From: Candidatus Zipacnadia bacterium
Lineage (GTDB): Bacteria; Armatimonadota; Zipacnadia; Zipacnadales; Zipacnadaceae
Assembly (NCBI GenBank): GCA_029821415.1
Contig: JALGTJ010000062.1
Coordinates: 1 to 12,978 of the forward strand
Direction of reading: 5' to 3'
Length of the DNA: 12,978 nt
The notes beneath the pieces were generated by a model, which was not told the origin of the DNA, searched no databases, and saw only the letters and a list, made by a program, of their open reading frames with translations. The translations under genes and the position numbers were made by a program. Positions 6,679-12,740 of this stretch are shown piece after piece; positions within the stretch are counted from its first letter, which is position 1, and every line of letters begins with the position of its first letter.

Positions 6679-8933
6679 GCCGTCACTGGCCCGGAAATAG
6701 TACTGATAATCGCCCGGCCCTCCGCCTCGTAGTAGAGGCAGCCGTCGGTGTAAATATTGTCTGCCGGATAGACCTTACTCATTGAGTAGCCCATCCAACC
6801 AGTCAGCGGACTGCCATCCTCGCCCACCTTGCGGACAAATAGCTGGATAGAACCCGGCGCCAGGTTGTCCGACTGCCAGTAGTTAATGCGGAAGACAAAA
6901 TTAGTGGTGGTAGTCCACTTACCTCCACGGAAGCCTGACGGCTGGCTCAAATCGGGGTCATACGGAATGTCTCCCCAGATGTTGACGTAGTTAGGCCATA
7001 TAGTATCCTGGTTGGTGAAGCGCTCAGGAGACTCCCCCGTAGCATTAGGATTTAGCGGCGAGCCCGGATTATAGCCCCCATATACATTGACCGGAGCGCT
7101 GCTCGGATTGGAGATCTGCGGGTACTTGGGGCCAACCAGCGGCCCCCACGGCTCGCCTGTATTACCATCAGGGTTAAACGGATTAGGCAATGCACCGGCC
7201 ATCCGCGGCCCTATGCCGCTCTCCAGTGACCCCCGCCACGGGTAACCTCGCTCCACGCTGTTCGGCCCGGTAAGAGGCCCCTCTTCGAAGTATGGAAATG
7301 CAGTCAGAACTGGATCAACTTTGGGATACCGATCGGCAAGCTGGCTATCATAGGGGTAACCGTACCCGCCACCACCTTGATCGTCAAACCACTGGTATAG
7401 ATCCTCATAAACAACCTCGGGGTCGGCAATCGTGCCCGCGTTCGTCGAGTCGCGCAGCACATGCTGAGCGGTTAGCGAATCGCCGGGCCGGCTGGCCAAC
7501 GCTACCGAACACGGCCCTACCTGGGCATGGGTATTGCCCGGCCCCAGATGGTTAACCGCCCAGATCGGCGGATCCCAGTCACGGGTGGTTATGAACTCAT
7601 ATTTGTGACCGCCCGCCCGCATCGCGGCATAAGCATTAGAATAAGGGATGCCATTGTGACCATTGGCCGCAGCATCCCAGGCATCCGGGCCTGCCGGGTC
7701 AAACGGGAACAGAAATATATTGTTCAGCAACTGCAGATAATTGGTCGGACGGATGTCGTACCTGTAGACCACGGTACCGGCAAAGCTGCCCGATTCCCGT
7801 TCCATATAGAACGGGCGATCGTAATTGTCATCCAGTATAAGCACGGCCTCGGGATTTCGGAGAGAGTGCTGTGTCCCCAGCCAATCCCGATGCGGGTCAT
7901 CGCCATCCCAATATATCCATGAATGCGGGTAATAGTAAATGTCCCAGTATGACCATTTGCGCCAATAGTCCGTCCAGTTGTCGTTACGAAGTCCTTCCTC
8001 TACGTAGCTGTCAAACCGCACATACGGATAGTTCTCACCGGGCATAGTTCGGTCCGGAGTCACTCGCCACACCGGCGGCAGGTCGCTTCTCTGGCTATTG
8101 TAAGCAAGCCGAAATGTATAATTAGCGCTGCCCGAGCCGTTGTCAATATTGGTGCCCTCTTCCCCTTCAGTTACCACCAGAGGGTCCACCCCTGCGCCCA
8201 CGTCTCCACTGTACCAAGCCGGTTGCTCAAAGGAATCTTGCACCTCCGAGACACCGGCATGGCTTGAAAGCCACCAGGGCAAGGGCACAGGTAGGGTGAT
8301 ATAGGTGCCGCTGACTTGCACCGGGGTCTGAGCGACGTATGAGCCGCTGGTGCTGTCCCAGGCATCCCAGTATAGGGTGAAACGGAAGTCGTGGGTTTCA
8401 CTGGGACTCTCGTGCCCAGTGTACACCCGGCCTACCAGATAGTCGTAGTGATGGCCCGCGAAGGGACCGACAGTGAAGACGTACTCATAGTCGGGATAAC
8501 CTGCCACGGTATAAGGGGCTACGCCAAAATACTCCGGTTGGTCACCCGTAGCGCGGCCCGCGCCATAAATGCCCTGGGTATGAGGGGGGGCAGGTGGGGC
8601 GCTTGACGGGCTGGCCAGCTCCTGTTGGTAAGTATAACCGCTGGGGGCGGCTGGTAGCGAAGGATTATTGTTGTAGCTAACTCCCTGGTCGAGGTAAAGT
8701 CCCCTGATGCGCTCGTTGGCCACCCCGTCGCTGTTAATTGTCCCGTCGTAGGTGACGTGCACGCGGAACCAACGCTGGGAGTTGGCGGTGGCTACATAAG
8801 GGTAGACCCCCTGTCCACCAAAGCCGAGGCTAAGGTCAGCAGCCATGGCACTGGGGAGACCAACACTCGTATAGAGGATAGCACAAACTACAGTGAAGGC
8901 AAGGATGGCATAAGAGTTCTGCCGCGTTAGCAT
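6552..8933 (-). CDS. N-terminal piece of the giant surface protein, with signal peptide
   Basis: A 793-codon frame, of which the first 738 residues are genuine; the last ~55 (from GRAIIST on) are out-of-frame readthrough that overlaps the middle piece. Residues 1-31 are a Sec signal peptide: R4, hydrophobic AILAFTVVCAILYTSVG, and an AMA cleavage site before ADLSLG. The mature part is rich in Tyr, Trp, Pro, Gly and Asp and contains loosely repeated beta-type modules (YEYVFTVGPFAGHHYDYLVG near 150; NYTFRLAYNSQRSDLPPVW; GGHKYEFITTRDWDPPIW; TTNFVFRINYWQSDNLAPG near 680). I recognise no enzyme family in it. Translation starts at ATG 8933 with AGGAGG (8941-8946) and a 7-nt spacer, a strong site that sits in an inverted repeat. 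A near-consensus promoter lies at 9111-9139, giving a ~170-nt leader. The product is expected to be secreted or surface-displayed. Confidence 0.8.
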   Translation of the reverse strand: MLTRQNSYAILAFTVVCAILYTSVGLPSAMAADLSLGFGGQGVYPYVATANSQRWFRVHVTYDGTINSDGVANERIRGLYLDQGVSYNNNPSLPAAPSGYTYQQELASPSSAPPAPPHTQGIYGAGRATGDQPEYFGVAPYTVAGYPDYEYVFTVGPFAGHHYDYLVGRVYTGHESPSETHDFRFTLYWDAWDSTSGSYVAQTPVQVSGTYITLPVPLPWWLSSHAGVSEVQDSFEQPAWYSGDVGAGVDPLVVTEGEEGTNIDNGSGSANYTFRLAYNSQRSDLPPVWRVTPDRTMPGENYPYVRFDSYVEEGLRNDNWTDYWRKWSYWDIYYYPHSWIYWDGDDPHRDWLGTQHSLRNPEAVLILDDNYDRPFYMERESGSFAGTVVYRYDIRPTNYLQLLNNIFLFPFDPAGPDAWDAAANGHNGIPYSNAYAAMRAGGHKYEFITTRDWDPPIWAVNHLGPGNTHAQVGPCSVALASRPGDSLTAQHVLRDSTNAGTIADPEVVYEDLYQWFDDQGGGGYGYPYDSQLADRYPKVDPVLTAFPYFEEGPLTGPNSVERGYPWRGSLESGIGPRMAGALPNPFNPDGNTGEPWGPLVGPKYPQISNPSSAPVNVYGGYNPGSPLNPNATGESPERFTNQDTIWPNYVNIWGDIPYDPDLSQPSGFRGGKWTTTTNFVFRINYWQSDNLAPGSIQLFVRKVGEDGSPLTGWMGYSMSKVYPADNIYTDGCLYYEAEGRAIISTISGPVTACVQQSIRTGLRMISGRLGFLPVTTTTTGSASTTLRRLVTSH

Positions 8934-9104
8934 TACTCTCCCTCCTGGAGGTAAGACCGGTCACTTGAGTTAGGCTACATTCAGTGCTACTCGGCTAATG
9001 GCCCAAGGCACCTGCCGTGGCTGCCACCACCCACCACCTGCCGGTCATCCCGGGCTTTATGCCTCAGCGCCAAGCTCTTACTGTTAGGCAAGCTACAACT
9101 ATTT
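8934..9104 (-). promoter_or_regulatory. Long G-rich 5' leader of the giant surface-protein gene
   Basis: About 170 nt of untranslated leader is predicted from the promoter at 9111-9139 to the ATG at 8933. On the minus strand it carries GGTGGTGGGTGGTGG (9024-9038), able in principle to form a two-tier RNA quadruplex. Two direct copies of CGGCAGGTG (9035-9043 and 9009-9017) flank it. There is also a GTGG-CAG-CCAC mini-hairpin and a GCCcGG/CCGGC stem upstream. The Shine-Dalgarno lies in the inverted repeat CCTCCAGGAGG (8941-8951), which could hide it. I could not match the leader to a known riboswitch class. No open frame of note occurs in it. Confidence 0.35.
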
Positions 9105-9110
9105 CAGCTA

Positions 9111-9139
9111 ATTGTACAACAACGCGCCGCAGAAGTCAA
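9111..9139 (-). promoter_or_regulatory. Near-consensus sigma70-type promoter for the giant surface-protein gene
   Basis: On the minus strand TTGACT (9134-9139, 5 of 6 to TTGACA) is separated by exactly 17 bp from TACAAT (9111-9116, 5 of 6 to TATAAT). The -35 box contains the TGA stop codon of ogt (9138-9136), so ogt ends inside this promoter. Transcription would start near 9104. This is the best promoter in the window by sequence and implies high basal expression of the surface protein unless the leader restrains it. Confidence 0.6.
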
Positions 9140-9660
9140 CTCACTCCAGCGCAGTCAGCTAAAGGCAGGGGCCAACTGCCTTCCAGTTCCAGCAATCGGC
9201 GCTTCATTTCCAGCCCTCCCGAGAAGCCGCCGAGGCTACCATCGGCGCAAATCACACGGTGACATGGTACCAATACCGGCACCGGATTAGCTGCCAATGC
9301 CTGACCAGTTGCGCGGGCGGCTGCGTCCCTCCCAGCCCGCCGGCCCAACTCGCCGTAACTGAGCGTCTCCCCGTAGGGGACTTGGGCACAGGCATTGAGT
9401 ATAAGACGCGCAAAATCGGAGATGAGTTCCAACTCAACCGGCACACTGAAACGCTGCCGGCGGCCCCGGAGGTATTCCTGGATCTGCTGGGCAGCCTTCT
9501 GGGCCAAAAGACTGGCTGAGCTTTCTACACCACCTAACCGCTTCTGAACTTGCCAGCAGCTACGCTGTGGCAGCACAACCTGGACAATTCCACGCGAACT
9601 GGCCACTACTCCCCACCACCCCCAGTCGGTTGCAAAAACAAGCGAGCTTTTCGCCACCAA
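9136..9660 (-). CDS. ogt: Methylated-DNA--protein-cysteine S-methyltransferase (Ogt/MGMT family)
   Basis: Suicide DNA-repair protein that flips out O6-methylguanine (and O4-methylthymine) and takes the alkyl group onto its own cysteine; cytosolic. Of 174 residues, the C-terminal domain is canonical. VPYGETLSYGELGRRAG (94-110) includes Tyr102. ARATGQALAANP (115-126) includes the arginine finger Arg116 and Asn125. The active-site loop VPCHRVI has the acceptor Cys133, and GGFSGGLEMKRRLLELEG (144-161) closes the fold. The N-terminal domain is short. The annotated first codon is TTG at 9660; a GTG at 9657 is spaced better from AGGTG upstream, so the start may be one codon later. It is transcribed away from rodA through a shared 117-bp region containing a palindrome over its likely -35 box. 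Its stop lies inside the promoter of the next gene. No Ada-type regulatory domain is present. Confidence 0.95.
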   Translation of the reverse strand: MVAKSSLVFATDWGWWGVVASSRGIVQVVLPQRSCWQVQKRLGGVESSASLLAQKAAQQIQEYLRGRRQRFSVPVELELISDFARLILNACAQVPYGETLSYGELGRRAGRDAAARATGQALAANPVPVLVPCHRVICADGSLGGFSGGLEMKRRLLELEGSWPLPLADCAGVS

Positions 9661-9699
9661 AACACCTGCCGCTTCAGCGGAATCGCAACAATATTTTCA

Positions 9700-9727
9700 A
9701 GTATACCCGATTTGTCAATATAGACAA
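9700..9727 (-). promoter_or_regulatory. Candidate promoter for ogt
   Basis: On the minus strand TTGTCT (9722-9727) lies 16 bp from TATACT (9700-9705, 5 of 6 to consensus). The start of transcription would be near 9693, about 33-36 nt before the ogt start. The -35 box falls inside the 9711-9728 palindrome. An alternative perfect TTGACA (9713-9718) has no good -10 at proper spacing, so I prefer the first pair. Confidence 0.4.
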
Positions 9728-9728
9728 A
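9711..9728. promoter_or_regulatory. Operator-like palindrome between ogt and rodA
   Basis: TTTGTC-AATATA-GACAAA is a perfect 6+6 inverted repeat with an AT-only 6-bp spacer, the shape of a site for a dimeric helix-turn-helix regulator. It covers the likely -35 box and spacer edge of ogt and lies just upstream of the rodA promoter, so a bound protein could influence both. The cognate regulator is not in the window. Confidence 0.35.
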
Positions 9729-9730
9729 CC

Positions 9731-9759
9731 TTCGCGTCGCCGCCAGTTTCTGCTATACT
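9731..9759 (+). promoter_or_regulatory. Extended -10 promoter for rodA
   Basis: TGCTATACT contains a TATACT -10 box (9754-9759) preceded by the extended TGn element; the facing -35 region (TTCGCG, 9731-9736, 17-bp spacer) is poor, as is common with extended -10 promoters. Transcription should start near 9766, leaving only about 12 nt before the rodA ATG. Confidence 0.42.
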
Positions 9760-9777
9760 AAACTACAGTGACTAACC

Positions 9778-10899
9778 ATGCAGATGCGACTGTTGAGGCG
9801 AGTTGATTTTATCCTGTTGATAGCGATGCTGCTGCTGTGTGCCTACGGGGCGCTGATGATATATAGTTGCACTCAGGCCCAACTGGCTATGGCTGACAAG
9901 CCGCCGACCAGCACGATGACACTCCAGTTAATCTGGATTGGACTGGGTCTGGTGGTGATGGGGCTGATCATGATGGTGGACTACAGCCGCATAGCCAGCC
10001 TCAGTCTGGTCTTCTACGGACTGGTCCTGGGCTTGCTCCTATTAGTCCTTGCCATAGGCCAGACCGCATATGGCAGTGCCCGCTGGCTGGCGATAGGCCC
10101 AATTAACATCCAGCCCGGTGAGCTGGCTAAGCTGGCCGTAATCCTGATGGTAGGTGCATACCTGAGCAGCCGCAACTCCAGGGAACTGGAGACATTTCAT
10201 ACGCTGGCCTTTTCCCTGGGCTACGTTATGGTACCGGCGGCGCTTATCTTGCTACAACCGGACCTGGGCACACCGGTGGTGTTGATCTTCATCTGGTTCT
10301 CTGTTGCGTTTCTGGCAGGTGCCAGGCTCACCCAGCTCGGCGCTATCGCCTTTGCTTTTATGATGCTCTTTACTGTTGCCTGGAGCACAGGTGGAGTGAT
10401 CCACCCATATCACAAGGAACGCCTAACTGCCTTTTTACATCCTGACGAGGATCCCCAGGGCGCTGGCTGGCAGATTCGCCAATCACTGATTGCCATTGGC
10501 TCCGGGCATCTGCTTGGCAAGGGGCTTTTCCAGGGCACCCAAAGTCGCCTGGGCTTCATCCCCCATCAGGAAAAAGACTTTGTTTTCACGGTTGTAGGCG
10601 AGGAATGGGGGTTCGCCGGCTGCTTCGCCTTGTTGGCGCTTCTGGCTGTCTTAATGTGGCGTAGCCTGACAATATGCTGGCAAGCCAAAGACGGATTTGG
10701 ACGACTGATGGCGGGAGGTATCGCCGCCATGTTCTTTATTCATATCACTGCTAACGTGGGCATGGCACTGGGTCTGACACCAGTCAAAGGTATGACCCTA
10801 CCATTTGTCAGTTACGGCGGCAGCAGCATGATTGTCAATTGCCTGGCTGCTGGGATTCTCCAGAACATCTATATGCGCAAGCGAAAGATAGCCTTTTAG
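9778..10899 (+). CDS. rodA: RodA, SEDS-family peptidoglycan glycosyltransferase
   Basis: Polytopic inner-membrane enzyme that polymerises lipid II into glycan strands during lateral wall growth, normally with a class B penicillin-binding protein. The 373-residue length and roughly ten hydrophobic segments fit RodA (FtsW is usually similar or longer). Signature segments: GSARWLAIGPINIQPGELAKLA (99-120), QPDLGT (160-165), PYHKERLTAFLHPDEDPQGAGWQ (210-231), QEKDFVFTVVGEEWGF (264-279) with the likely catalytic Asp267, and NVGMALGLTPVKGMTLPFVSYGGSS (326-350). The PYxKERL and P..D.P.GAGWQ segments fit RodA better than FtsW. No mreBCD or PBP2 gene neighbours it; ogt diverges upstream. The ATG at 9778 has no Shine-Dalgarno and a very short leader; an in-frame ATG two codons later is possible. 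The next gene starts 27 bp after the stop, so it probably heads an operon. Confidence 0.95.
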   Translation: MQMRLLRRVDFILLIAMLLLCAYGALMIYSCTQAQLAMADKPPTSTMTLQLIWIGLGLVVMGLIMMVDYSRIASLSLVFYGLVLGLLLLVLAIGQTAYGSARWLAIGPINIQPGELAKLAVILMVGAYLSSRNSRELETFHTLAFSLGYVMVPAALILLQPDLGTPVVLIFIWFSVAFLAGARLTQLGAIAFAFMMLFTVAWSTGGVIHPYHKERLTAFLHPDEDPQGAGWQIRQSLIAIGSGHLLGKGLFQGTQSRLGFIPHQEKDFVFTVVGEEWGFAGCFALLALLAVLMWRSLTICWQAKDGFGRLMAGGIAAMFFIHITANVGMALGLTPVKGMTLPFVSYGGSSMIVNCLAAGILQNIYMRKRKIAF

Positions 10900-10926
10900 C
10901 TACAAATCACGAATGCCGGAGAAACA

Positions 10927-11865
10927 ATGAACGACAACCGCAATACTCAACATCTGATCGGCTGGGCGGGGATCACAGTACAGGTTCCACAAGATTGGGC
11001 ACTTGCTTCCATATCAGTTAGCGAAAAAGAAGGATATTTGCGTATTGATGACCGCGATATGCCTCGGCTGGAGATTAAATGGACAGCCACGCCGGGCTTC
11101 GTAGACCTTGAGCGAACAGTTGAAAAATACCTCCAAACGGTGAAAAAGAGCCACAAGTCCGACGATCACCCCTTCGCAGTGGAACGTAACGTCCGCGTTG
11201 TCAGCAAACGTCAGATGCAAAAAGACAGCCTGGCCACCTTCGCCTGGCGCGCCAGTCAGCAGGCTTATGGTGCCGTTTGGGTCTGCAAACAATGCGACCA
11301 GACTGTTATCGCCCAGGTCCTGGGTCGGCCTGATGAGAAAGATCTGCTCCATACTGCCCAGCGCGTAATCAGCAGTATAACTGACCACTCCACCGACGGC
11401 TGGACAACCTGGGCCGCCTACGGCTTTGTTTGCCAAATTCCCGACGACTTCACTCTTGCCGGCCAGCAACTGTACTCGGCACTGCTGAAGTTCTCCTTCA
11501 CCCGGGACCTCGAAACCATTGAAGTCGCCCGCTGGGGCATGGCTGACATCCTCCTGCGGGACAAAACGCTAGACCAGTGGCTTCAGCAAGAATTAGGCAA
11601 GGAGCTAAAACGCTACAAACCGATATCAGACGAGACCCAGTTCCGCGGGCATGAGGCGGTAGCCTTTGCCGGCACCCGTATGCCGCCCCTGCAGAGCCTC
11701 AAGCGGTTCGCACTTCACCTGATAGGCCGACAAGCCCCTCAGAAGTTGCTGGGCCACGCCTGGCACTGCGAAGCAACTAACAAAATCTTTGTAGTGTACG
11801 GACTCTTCGACGCAGCAAACTACGAACTGGCCGACCAACTGCGCGATCGGATTGAGTGCCACTAA
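10927..11865 (+). CDS. Hypothetical protein with two copies of one alpha/beta unit
   Basis: A 312-residue protein I do not recognise by name. No signal peptide or membrane helix is visible, so it is probably cytosolic. It appears to be an internal duplication. 'GITVQVPQDWALAS...YLRIDDRDMPRLEIKWTAT...LERTVEKYLQTVKK' (about 14-78) parallels 'YGFVCQIPDDFTLAG...LLKFSFTRDLETIEVARW...LDQWLQQELGKELKR' (about 164-235). In both copies this is followed by a strand set and a closing helix (TVIAQVLGRPDEKDLLHTAQRVISSI near 128-152; NKIFVVYGLFDAANYELADQLRDRI near 286-309). The 'P.DW' opening and strand order recall the Mog1/PsbP/DcrB fold, which is inference only. A CKQC pair occurs near 119-122. The start ATG has GGAG 6 nt upstream. 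It is 27 bp after rodA and its TAA overlaps the next ATG by one base, so all three genes are likely one operon with translational coupling. Confidence 0.83.
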   Translation: MNDNRNTQHLIGWAGITVQVPQDWALASISVSEKEGYLRIDDRDMPRLEIKWTATPGFVDLERTVEKYLQTVKKSHKSDDHPFAVERNVRVVSKRQMQKDSLATFAWRASQQAYGAVWVCKQCDQTVIAQVLGRPDEKDLLHTAQRVISSITDHSTDGWTTWAAYGFVCQIPDDFTLAGQQLYSALLKFSFTRDLETIEVARWGMADILLRDKTLDQWLQQELGKELKRYKPISDETQFRGHEAVAFAGTRMPPLQSLKRFALHLIGRQAPQKLLGHAWHCEATNKIFVVYGLFDAANYELADQLRDRIECH

Positions 11866-12740
11866 TGAATAGTTCAACAAGCAATCACAAAGATGCGACA
11901 CCTCACTACCTCCCTACAGCCTCGTGCTGCACAGCAATTATGCTGGCAGCAGCCCTGTTAGGGCTGGCACCCACCTGTGCTCTCAGCGACCGTACGGAAG
12001 CAGTTACTCTGGTCGAAGAGGCCCAGCAGCTAATCCAGCAAGAGAAGCGTGAGGGGGCTCGCGCCAAGCTTCAGGCAGCGTTGCAGGCCGACCCAACTTA
12101 TGCCGAGACGTATGCTACGCTCGGGCATCTTCACGAACTGGACGGCGAAGTTGAGCAGGCGGTTGATAGCTACGGACATGCGCTGGAGCTGGCACCAAAT
12201 CACAGCTTTGCGCAAATTCGTATGCACCACCTTTTCTATGAGGCTCACTTCCCCCGCTGGGTCAAGCTAGATTACCTTAAATTCAGCCCCATTTCCGTCG
12301 TAGTGGATACTTGCCAAACTAAGCTGCCGGGCGCACTCCAGCCCGGGGCCGTAGTGCGACATGACTTCGCCTATACTACCTCGCTGATATTCCCCGAGGA
12401 GATGGGCCGCACTGATCCTGCCGTGAAGGTACGTATTCCCAGCACGGGCAACGGCTCACCGATATATGCGACGGTCAACCGCGTCTGCTACGGGCTGGTC
12501 AAGCGACCCAACTCGCAGCGGCTGGACCTGCGCTTCGTGGTCCAGTATCCCTCTCACACCATCAGCCAATCAGACAACGACTACTCCAAGCTCGCCCAGA
12601 CCATCACGCACCTGCTGCTGCGCTTCTCCGGCTATGCCACAGCCTACTTGAACCGGCCCCCGATAGGGGATGAAGAGGGCCTGGTGCATGTCTATCTTGC
12701 CTCGCACCGCAGCCGAGTGGACCCGCGAGGTCGCTCATGA
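11865..12740 (+). CDS. Exported TPR protein, N-terminal part of a frameshifted TPR-metallopeptidase gene
   Basis: The frame opens at ATG 11865, which overlaps the previous stop (TAATG), so translation is probably coupled. A GTG nine bases earlier is also in frame but less attractive. Residues 1-41 look like a Sec signal peptide with a long hydrophilic lead, the core CCTAIMLAAALLGLAP and possible cleavage after ALS; the cysteine at 38 does not sit in a good lipobox. Two tetratricopeptide repeats follow (about 46-79 and 80-113; ADPTYAETYATLGHLHELDG is typical), then a ~160-residue region of unknown fold ending GLVHVYL. From about 12,697 the frame gives SHRSRVDPRGRS and stops at 12740. A frame shifted by one base continues into an AEWTREVAHELGH region with coherent sequence, so the true product was probably longer. 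TPRs suggest protein-protein contact in the periplasm or at the surface. Confidence 0.78.
   Translation: MNSSTSNHKDATPHYLPTASCCTAIMLAAALLGLAPTCALSDRTEAVTLVEEAQQLIQQEKREGARAKLQAALQADPTYAETYATLGHLHELDGEVEQAVDSYGHALELAPNHSFAQIRMHHLFYEAHFPRWVKLDYLKFSPISVVVDTCQTKLPGALQPGAVVRHDFAYTTSLIFPEEMGRTDPAVKVRIPSTGNGSPIYATVNRVCYGLVKRPNSQRLDLRFVVQYPSHTISQSDNDYSKLAQTITHLLLRFSGYATAYLNRPPIGDEEGLVHVYLASHRSRVDPRGRS

Larger units (their letters stand above)
1857..8933 (-). other. Reconstructed single gene for a 2358-residue modular surface protein, with two compensating frameshifts
   Basis: The three minus-strand open frames inside this span (listed separately) read as one protein if a -1 shift is made at about 6720 and a +1 shift between 2831 and 2806. 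The span 1857-8933 is an exact multiple of three (2359 codons with stop), so the first and last pieces share a frame. Joined order: signal peptide; Tyr/Trp-rich region; repeated Ig-like modules (to ~1442); two Fn3-like domains (~1442-1552 and ~1557-1670); three CarboxypepD_reg-like domains (~1673-1760, ~1763-1846, ~1849-1939); a duplicated 'W-N-x-I / G-x-W' module (~1941-2100); a beta-rich linker; and a FlgD-like Ig domain (~2278-2358). Expected location is outside the cytoplasmic membrane. Function is unknown; architecture suggests a structural or adhesive surface protein. Confidence 0.75.

Noticed and set aside
6711..6730. Programmed -1 frameshifting at the first joint
   Set aside because: No slippery heptamer in the required phase and no evident downstream pseudoknot; error or mutation is simpler.
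8934..9110. c-di-GMP-I (GEMM), cobalamin or other known riboswitch in the leader
   Set aside because: AAAGCCCGGG and GGCAGCC are reminiscent of GEMM pieces, but the 5' GGCAAACC half and the required stem order are absent; no cobalamin or TPP core was found.
11014..11469. Minus-strand 151-codon frame inside the duplicated hypothetical gene
   Set aside because: Shadow of the plus-strand gene, which has a ribosome site and operon spacing.
11865..11990. Lipoprotein signal in the TPR protein (Cys38)
   Set aside because: The residues before the cysteine (LAPT) do not fit a lipobox; ordinary signal-peptidase cleavage after ALS is more likely.
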